Shown piece by piece: positions 55,750 to 64,000 of a stretch of DNA of 64,000 nucleotides. Numbering within the stretch: the stretch's first letter is position 1; every line of letters begins with the position of its first letter. The stretch spans positions 848,383-912,382 of the forward strand of contig JAINUG010000130.1 of the NCBI GenBank assembly GCA_029706075.1, written 5' to 3'. Under the pieces are notes generated by a model. The model had not been told where the DNA came from. It did no database searches and saw nothing but the letters and a program-made list of their open reading frames with translations. A program made the position numbers and the translations under genes. The stretch comes from Aldrovandia affinis. Taxonomy: Eukaryota; Chordata; Actinopteri; Notacanthiformes; Halosauridae.

Positions 55750-56133
55750 GGGGCTGGCGGATGGCCCAGCGGTCTAGTGCACCGCGCTTTGGAGCGGTGT
55801 GCGCTGCCCGTCAGAGACGCGGATCGAAACCCGCGTTTCTACCAGACCGGCCCTGGTCGTCAGCCCGATCGGAGGCGGCATTTGGCTGTCCGCCTCCGGG
55901 GGAAGGGGGAGGGAGAGCCGGCACGAGTCCGCCGAGGAGAAGGTTAATGGAGTCCGTGGAAGATCTCCGTCTCGAAAGAAGGCGGGGAAATAGGTCCAGG
56001 AATACGAATCTCGTTCCCGGAGGACGGGCGGTGGACTCGTGAGGGTGGGGAATTGAAAATAAAATAGAGGGTATAATTGGCTACTAAATTGGGAGAAAAA
56101 CGGGGGAAAAATCTGAAAAAAAAAAAAAAAAAA
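55750..56133 (+). repeat. Young SINE (family C) with poly(A) and 14-bp target-site duplication
   Basis: Head GGATGGCCCAGCGGTCTAGT and GCGCTTTGGAGCGGTGTGCG, GGATCGAAACCC (B box), GC-rich body, end TAATTGGCTACTAAATTGGG AGAAAAACGGG, then an A run of about 18. AGAAATGAGATCGG flanks it exactly at 55736-55749 and 56134-56147. The 100- and 149-residue open frames over it are shadows. Confidence 0.9.
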
Positions 56134-56515
56134 AGAAATGAGATCGGTATAGCCTACAAACAAATCTTGAAAAATATATGGAATATCTATATTGATTTCA
56201 CTAAATAATCCGACAATATACATAGTAGATCAGTCATCAGCCGATTTTCTGTATGCTATATCCACGTAAAATTTAATCGCACCAGATTTCTTTCTTTTTT
56301 CCCATTTCTTGCATGAGAGAAACATGGTTCCGCAGCTGATAGAGAAAATGTAATTGGATTTCACGTTTGAAACAGCACAATCCATAGCTGCATCCCAATA
56401 CAAAATTGATATCTGACTGTTTTGTTTTATAATTTGATTTGCCTTCCACCCTTCCTTTGGAGTTCATTGTTCTAGTGACAAAACACAAACAGAAATTGGC
56501 ACTCTAATTTATTTT

Positions 56516-56640
56516 TTATTTTATTTGACCTTTATTTAAGGTAAAGGTAAAATCAGTTGAGAACCAATTCTCATTTACAATGATGACCAGGCCAAGAGGC
56601 GTCAGCAAGAGTGTATGAAATAAACACAGTCAACACAAAA
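56516..56640 (-). repeat. Dispersed repeat end, reverse orientation
   Basis: TTGACCTTTATTTAAGG, TTGAGAACCAATTCTCATTT and ATGACCAGGCCAAGAGG are the reverse complement of the 54089-54164 motif order. Confidence 0.6.
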
Positions 56641-56756
56641 CTACATATACAGTACAGGTACAAAAAAAAAAAGAAAAAAATAATAATAATAAATAAATAA
56701 ACACTAAGTACATGAGAAGGTGAGTTACTGGATATTATTTGTAGAGTTGTAACGGG

Positions 56757-56872
<116 letters not shown>

Positions 56873-57117
56873 GAAGGCTGGTCAGCAGGTGCAGCAGTCA
56901 ACTATGACCTGTTGCAGATTTTGTTTGAGCATGTTGAGGGATGTGAAAGCTGTGAGTTTGAGTCTGTAGTATGTTCCAATCGTTTGCAGCAGCTAAGCGA
57001 AGGGGAAGGGCGAGATACGGAGCATTTGGAAGATTGCCACATATGTTTTTATTAAGACCACGGAGGCACTCCTGGCAGTGCATTTTACATCATGTTTAGT
57101 TGCAAATTGGATGATGG

Positions 57118-57153
57118 ATTAACTAGCATGCTAGCATTAACTAGCATGCTAGC
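57118..57153. repeat. Tandem palindrome (AACTAGCATGCTAGC) x2
   Basis: ATTAACTAGCATGCTAGC is present twice in direct succession; each unit contains the perfect palindrome CTAGCATGCTAG. Confidence 0.8.
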
Positions 57154-58438
57154 TGGCTATTCAACTGTAACTGTTACCAAGAAGCACCTGTATTGTTTTG
57201 TTTCTCAATCCTGACAATCCAGTATGCATGCAATTAATAGAAACAAGGGAAGGGATTTGGCTGCGGACAGGGAAGATGGGGGTGTATAACACAGACCATA
57301 CTTTCCCACTCTGTTAACAATAAAGAAGCAACTATCCCTGAACAATAACCCCACAAGCACATAAATGAGAAATTCCATAGACCAAAGGCTAATGGGAGTC
57401 CAGTGTAATTCAGTAATAATGTATAACTGTAAAACATATATATATATATATTTTAAAGTACTGCAGTTTTCCTGCTTATTGGTCATTTCCCCATAATACA
57501 ACATAATTTACAGTGCTATACAGAAGAAGAAAAAAACATACAATACTTTACTGTGAGAAACTACAGTAATGTACTACATTGCATACAGATATGTATAACA
57601 TTGTAGCTAACTAACTGTAACAAGGTCCATTGGGCGAACTATCCAGCCTGCTCCTGCATTAAATATTGTGAAACTTGTTCTACCAGTAACCTCTTAACCC
57701 ATAAGAATATCCAGGGCTTTGATTTATATTCTGTAATCCCATAAGATCCCCTAATAAGATGTATGTTAATAGCCTTCATAAGCATCATTCTTAAAAATGA
57801 TACCCAGAGCTTAGGATACTGTTAAAGGACCTCAATCACCTAGTCACTGTTAAAAGTGCTGACATCTGTTTGTGTTCAGTCATGTGTTAATGTGCTATTC
57901 CTCTTCTGTTTATCCTCAATGGCCTGCTCAGAGATCAGTGAATACATTTCCAGTTTTCTCCATATTGGCTCAAATGGGGTTTTTTTCACTCAAAATTTAT
58001 ACTGTGAAGCATTATGTGACAACCTGATTTTAAATGGCTCTATATAAAGTAACGATTGACTATCTAGCTTGCTACCTTCCTTGCTGGCATAGATAAAAAT
58101 ATAATTGACAAATATTGCAAATATCACAGTTTGCAAAACTAAATTTCATTATCAAATACAGCAATCTGGTCATGTGGTCCTGAACTGGTATCATAGCTAA
58201 TTAGCTAGGTATGTTTAGTATGCTAGCACCTCCTTTACCTGTCAGTATAAACCAAATCAGAATGTTTGTAAACAAGGCTATTGTGCTACGTCCCGGTAGA
58301 AATCATCAATCACTTTCGGACTTCTGGTGTAACGAGTGTGAGAGGCACTACATCCGGTTTAACGAACTACGAAAGAGACAAATTCATCCAACAGAAATGG
58401 CATCGCTATCTAGTAAATGTACATTTCAAGTAACATTA

Positions 58439-58476
<38 letters not shown>
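58439..58476. repeat. (GT)n(GA)n microsatellite
   Basis: About eight GT units followed by about eleven GA units. Confidence 0.9.
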
Positions 58477-58478
<2 letters not shown>

Positions 58479-58504
58479 AGGTGAGTGAAAATTATTCCAG
58501 CAGA

Positions 58505-58932
58505 CTAACCTGGTGCAAAACCGAATGTCGTCGTCTGATCCAGCAAACATTTCAGGCGTGAAACTTGACTGCAGCTGTAAAGATTTTTTTTTTCTGTAGC
58601 TCCCTCATTAGTTTATTTAGGGCTTCGTTTTCAGTTGCAGCGTCATTCACTAAAATTGATGTAGTTATGGTAACACAGTAGCTCCACATCACTACTCTCA
58701 CACACCATCTCAAGGTTCAGAGGGCGCTCCCAAACGCTAGGTCTCGTATGGGTTTGGGATAGTCATTCCAGGTGAAAAGTGAAGGCACAGCTGCTTTATT
58801 CAGCCTTCTTAGCACACTGGCCGCTGGTATAGCAAAGTCTTTATTTTCAAAGTGGCTACTACACACCCTAGTATTTTTATTAGGAGTGAAACTATCCCTT
58901 TGAATGTTGGCTAGCCATAGCACATACCTCAA
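58505..58932 (-). pseudogene. THAP-domain fragment (transposon-derived or domesticated gene relic)
   Basis: Minus strand encodes LWLANIQRDSFTPNKNTRVC, SSHFENKDF and LRRLNKAAVPSLFTWN. W...I.R..F.P, CSSHFE..DF and AVPSLF are the second half of a THAP zinc-binding DNA-recognition domain (CxxH pair and AVPxxF box); the first two Cys are missing. After a stop, in shifted frames, come ENEALNKLMRELQKKKIFTA (coiled-coil-like) and EMFAGSDDDIRFCTR, the usual continuation in fish THAP/DDE proteins, ending at a possible splice donor (accag|gttagt). At least two frame changes mean it is not intact. A LINE fragment sits just upstream. Confidence 0.65.
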
Positions 58933-58969
58933 GATCGATCAGGAATGAGAACTCCTCCGAATTATACCT

Positions 58970-60170
58970 GGAGTACAGCAATGCTCAACTGTATCTGCTA
59001 CTTTACTCTTCACTGAACACATTCACTGTGCTCTAAACAATGGTAAAATGACTGGAGCCATTTTGATAGATTTCAGGAAAGCATTTGATACTGTGAACCA
59101 TTCACTCCTGTCAAAACTACAACACTGTAACGTATCACCTGCTTCTACCACTTTGATTACATCATACCTCCAACATTGATCGCAGTCTGTAAGAATTGCC
59201 ACAATTCACTCTACCTCATCCCTCTGCTCTATTGGAGTCCCACAAGGCTCTATACTGGGACCCTTGCTTTTCCTTGCATATATTAACGACCTCCCGGATG
59301 CCTGTGCAAACTCACACTGCCTTCTGCATGCTGATGGCACAGTTATATACATTTCAGACAAGACTCATCACATCAAATCACATCAAAACTCAACAGTGAT
59401 ATGAACACTCTTCACACCTGGCTTAAACATAATCATCTGACTCTAAATGTCAAGAAAACTGAATGCATTTTATCCATTCTCCACGCAAGCAGTTTTCTTA
59501 CCTGATTCCATCATCATAGCAAACAAACCCCTGGGAGTTACTCATCAGTACAAATACCTTGGCTTTACCCTTGGTACTCATCTGACATTCAAACCTCACA
59601 TCAAGAAACTAAGAGAATAAGTCAGTCAAAAAAAAAAAGATCTTCAAGAAAATGTGGCCTTATCTTACTCACTCATTTACATACCTAAGTTCAATGATTC
59701 TTTCTTCCATCACTTACTGTCTACCAATCTGGTCTTAAACTTCGAAAGACACCCTGGATCCCATTATTCAGTCTTATAACAGAGCTCATAAAATATTCTC
59801 ATCTGTTTCTCCTTGGACACACCACTGCTTAGTGCTACAGAACTTTAACTCTTTCAGTTTTGACAACTACTGCACCTTATCAGCTATGAAACTGTACTAT
59901 CAAATCCAAAACAAACTCCTGCCTGAAACAATCTGCACTTTACTACCAACTCATTCATTTGACAGACAGCTATGACTCACCAGATCCATAAACCAGCAAA
60001 ATAACCCAGTTATAAGTCACTAAAATAATTATGGCAAAAAAACATTCTTCAATCATAACACTCCCATCTGGAACTCCATCCCACTACTCCTCAGAACATC
60101 TACATCCATGAACATCCATTTTAAACATCTGTTAAAATACTCACACCTTTTGCCCCACCAATCATGTAAC
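58970..60170 (+). mobile_element. Non-LTR retrotransposon (LINE) reverse-transcriptase relic
   Basis: In pieces the plus strand encodes GAILIDFRKAFDTVNHSLL (RT motif A region), GVPQGSILGPLLFLAYINDL PD (motif B region), LLHADGTVIYI (the YADD-type motif C, here decayed to HADG) and YKYLGFTLGTHLTFKPHIKK L. The order is that of LINE RTs. Multiple stops and the lost catalytic Asp pair show it is inactive. Copy ends are not defined; A-rich runs at 59629-59640 are internal. Confidence 0.85.
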
Positions 60171-63100
60171 AACTAGTTTTTCCCACCTCAATCTTTAATA
60201 TATTTTTCCCCCTTTCAAAATCCTTCCTAATACAAATAATGATGTATGTTTTGATTAAGTTTGAGAATCTATCAAACAAATTAATGAAAAAAAAGTGTAT
60301 TGATAATTATCGATAACTTCATGTTATTGATAACTGAAATTACATCAATATTTGTGTCATACATTATTTTCAAAATAAACATTATGCCTGCAAAATACTC
60401 AGACGTAGTGAGCTAGCCAGCCCAGCTATTTCATCAGAGACAAGCAATGTTGAAAAGCACTAGCCATCTGTCCCAGCCTAAAGATGTTATAGTTGATGGT
60501 CTTTATGCTGTTCAAATTGTGTTTGCTTTGGTCTTTGTTCAATGGAATGAAATTGTATAGATAAGTAGCCAGCTTCGGTAGCATTGCGTTAGCTAGCTAT
60601 AGCTTGCTGGCTTTATTAGGAATACAGTTTGCCTTAAGTTAGAAATCTTTAAATCCTTCACTATATCTTTTCAGTGTACCAAGTGCAACCCAGAGGGTGC
60701 CTGCAAGGAGATTAGAGCTAGATGACTAGCTAGCCAGATTAACAAGTGTGCTAGCCAGTCAACTAGCTAGCTAACTATTCTGTCTGCTAATAGCAGATAT
60801 TAGTCTGAGAAATGTGATCTTATACTTATGTATTGTCAAAAGGAGCAACTACCTCTCCATTGTAGAAACAACATTTATTCATACGGTTACAATCAATACA
60901 TTTCAGATGCCTTAATTTTTTTGAAACTGTAGCAGTTTGCTGGTTCTTTGTTTTTGGAATGGAACTAACCCCTCAAGAAATAATTACAAGTGATTTTCTG
61001 CCCGTCTGGTGAAAAAATAAACCTAGAATGTTTGAAGATATTCATATGTAATATCTCACACACTTATGAGTTTGATATGGATGAATTGGATATCAAATCG
61101 ATATTCAACTATCATTGTTGATTAATTTATCAATAAATTGTTTTAAAATGGGTTATCGCCTTGGACTTGGTTAATATTGGTAAAATTCTTACAAAATGCA
61201 AGCCTTGTATACTTCAACCAAGCATCCATATTGAATGACATAAAAATATATATTTTCTTAAACTCTTAATTCAATTTGTTCAGGTCAAATCAAAACAAAT
61301 CATAATCCCATTGTTTAAAGGCTCTAAACAACAAGCAGCTGTAACCTTAATTAAAAAACAAAAAAATAGTGTTTGTAAGTCTTGTATTTCATCAAATGTT
61401 TTAAATTTCGAAAAGGAATCTTTATTCATGAGAAACAGTGACAATCAAAACCTTTGTTCTTTCTCTCTTTCTTTTTTACATAAAGTCATAAATAATCATC
61501 ATTTGGTGAAGCTCAGAGCCCAGCTCTGACTGTTATTCTGCAAGATCGGTGGCGTTACATCATGCCTCATTAACAGCAATGGCATCCATGATCTGCCCTT
61601 ATCTCGCTTGTGAGCAATACAAAGCAGTGTGCATTAGTGAAAACACTTCTCGCTGCACAGTGACTCATTTGCTCCTGTCAAAGATTTAGCCTTCATAGCC
61701 TCTGCTGTCTATTGGTACAGATATATATATACATTTCAAATTAACTTAATTGGTTTCAATTTTGGTTTGCTTACTTTCAGATCAGGAAAATTATGTTTAA
61801 TTTGAATCAGTTTGCAAATGATTTCAAGTTAATTTGTATAGTCCACATTCTGCATAGTAGAATTATATTTGTTCAGTGCTGCATCTTTTCAATTTCACTC
61901 TCTTTGCTTGCCCTTTACCTGGAGAATATACAGTACTGTTGCGGACATGATGGAGAATGTTGACACACTGCATGCTGTGCTCTTGTTCTGCCTGTGTGCT
62001 ATTCGGTGCTTTCATCAACTACCAGCAATATAAACATGAGACAATCGAAGAATGCTGTCTATCTGTTTGGAAATTATCCTTGAGGGACACTTCCATTGAC
62101 AAATACCTATATCACTTCATGATATGTTGAGTCAACAGTTTGATTCAATTTTTGAGCAATCGGTCTCAAATTGAACCCACATGCATTTTCTTTCATACTT
62201 CACAAACTTTTGACCAAACGTTCCAAATGGCCCAAGCCTATCCCTCTGGCCATCTTGGTTCACTCGATTTAACTAGCATCCTGGGGTGATTTCATTGCTA
62301 TCAGACCCTTCACATATTTCTCCAAACAAACTAAGGGTGAGCATGCCCTTGGATGAAAGTTATTCTCCTGAGAACCGCATCAAGGTCAATAATCATCTCT
62401 TCCCATCTTGCATTCAGGAGTTCATGTGAGAGACACTTCTCAGAAGCTTTAGTGCTCCACACTTTGTGTACATGAGAGGCACAGTGCCACAATCGCGCAA
62501 AAAATAAACTGGACTGAAATCAGTACTGGAAACTGCTAAAGATCAACAGTTATCTTCCCCGCCCTGCAACAGCTCATACTAATTTCCATGCCTCCAAAAA
62601 TAAATGAACCAGGTTTATCAGAGTGCGTCACACCAAATTGCAATAGAACACATTAAACATAATTGGGCTTGCTGCAAGATATTCACTGCTTTCATATTTC
62701 ATATCACCGCCATATCTGACAGAAAGGAAATCAGTTACAGTCGCATAATGCATCTTCCTGTTTTCTCAACGTATATACAGTTGAAATGTTGAATCGACGA
62801 GACATAGCTAAAAAAAAACTGTACCATTTACACAGTGCGTTTTCATAATCTTGCTTTTGGTAATAATAATCTGGGGAGGAAATGTAAAGCTGAAGAGAAA
62901 TTCAACACTTAAATATTGTATTTGAAGGGGAAGGGGACCTGACGCACTTTATTTTGGTCCTGGTCGTCACGGTGAGCAATCAGCAAGACATGACATCACC
63001 TGAAAGCCTCTCAGGCTGGAATTAATCATTGCTCTGCCTGGCAGACCCTCCCAAAGAATAAATGCCAAGTTCACTCTGAGTGGGTTGTTCGGGCTGCTAA

Positions 63101-64000
63101 CAATGGGAAATGTGCATTTTTGACATTTAAAACTGTGCAGTAATAACTCAATTTGAAATAATAACTCTGTTTTTTACGCTCTCCTTTTTAAGGGGGAAAT
63201 CACACACGACACGAAATCCTACCTATAGGAAAATTTGCGTAGATTCAAACAGCCTCCCAGTTAAATTCTCCGTCGTCTTCTTCATTGTTACTGTTTACTC
63301 AATTGATTTTTGTAATGAGATTGCTTGCTCGGTGAACCTCTCTCTGTCTCACCAAGCGTACGTCAGTCTGGGAGCAGATGCCAGGATTTTCATTACGAAA
63401 TTAAATTTCAGCAAAATTTATGTACAAGGTTAAAAGTTATGCTCAAAGTGCACTTTCCCAACACATCTGTGAGAAGACACACTTTCGTCCGTGGTGGAAA
63501 GAAGCCTTGGTAGCACAAAATCAAGTAGGACTGTGATGATAAGATGTATTCCAAAATATCTTTTCACATTTCTGTCTCAGTGAAATTAAAATGCTGATGC
63601 TAGACAAATCTATTGTTGCGCTCTCCTATATTCCAGTGTTCTCCCAGGCAACTGTAATCACTTCTGGATCACATACACAATTTCCTTAATTTAAGCACAC
63701 ATTGTTCAACGCTGTCACATTTTACTCTATATACATGGTATTTACATTTGATGAAATGCGTCTATGCAGATTGCCTCCTGCTGCGCCCGCACACTCCAGG
63801 ATGAATGAAAAAAGTACCTTTCTTGTGTGCAGCTTCCGATTTGGAGCCTTGTGGGTCTAATAAAAAGAAGATCATCATTAAACACATATTCTAACAGCAA
63901 GTATTCACGTTGCGTTTCGCATTGCGGAAACAAAGGGGGGGGGGGGACACACAAAGAAGCATGGCTAGGTTACTTAACACTACATCCGCCAACACTTTGA

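Noticed and set aside
55740..56223. Open frames of 100 (plus) and 149 (minus) residues
   Set aside because: They fall on a SINE with poly(A) and target-site duplication.
63780..63870. Possible small minus-strand exon (THKAPNRKLHTRK between attag and gtac)
   Set aside because: Does not match the expected glycine-receptor exon 2 or any family I recognise; splice signals alone are too weak.

Overview
This is a window of vertebrate nuclear DNA, almost certainly from a ray-finned (probably teleost) fish. It has multi-exon genes with GT-AG introns, no operons, many microsatellites, and several dispersed tRNA-derived SINEs. Some SINEs carry the 3' tail (a TAAGTCGCTCTGGATAAGAG-type motif) that teleost SINEs share with CR1/L2-clade LINEs. 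No prokaryotic features, CRISPR arrays, operons or rRNA/tRNA genes were seen. Only two host genes can be supported, and they converge tail to tail: g3bp1 on the plus strand at the left edge, and a glycine-receptor alpha subunit (most likely glra1) on the minus strand over most of the rest. The human genome has the same neighbours (G3BP1 and GLRA1, 5q33), which supports both identities.

Layout. 317-5104: the last nine coding exons of g3bp1, all in phase, with a 3' UTR and a poly(A) signal at 5756-5761; the upstream exons are off the left edge. 5781-16095: about 10 kb without a recognisable gene, holding a SINE, a hAT-like fragment and microsatellites. 16096-45220: seven minus-strand glra1 exons (exons 3-9 in human numbering), encoding the protein from the PPVNVTCN segment of the extracellular domain to the C-terminus. 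45221-64000: no further glra1 exon recognised. This is probably part of a very large intron 2, loaded with transposon relics (SINEs, a LINE reverse-transcriptase fragment, a THAP-domain fragment) and long microsatellites.

The most notable observation is in glra1. Exons 3-6 and 8 are intact and have the expected lengths. Exon 7 has one extra base exactly at the ion-selectivity filter at the start of M2 (216 nt instead of 215). Exon 9 has one extra and one missing base about 150 nt apart, which cancel each other and recode 49 residues of the M3-M4 loop. Read literally, the gene cannot make a full-length receptor. Single-base assembly errors are the simplest explanation, but a real disrupted allele must be excluded. 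Other points: an inverted SINE pair flanks the two RRM exons of g3bp1; one SINE has a perfect 14-bp target-site duplication; there are relics of pogo-like, Tc1/mariner-like and THAP-containing DNA transposons; and several perfect or near-perfect inverted repeats have no assigned role. I found no convincing previously undescribed biological system.

The two genes do not act in one pathway. G3BP1 is a cytoplasmic RNA-binding scaffold of stress granules. The glycine receptor is a synaptic chloride channel. Their proximity is conserved synteny, not functional linkage.
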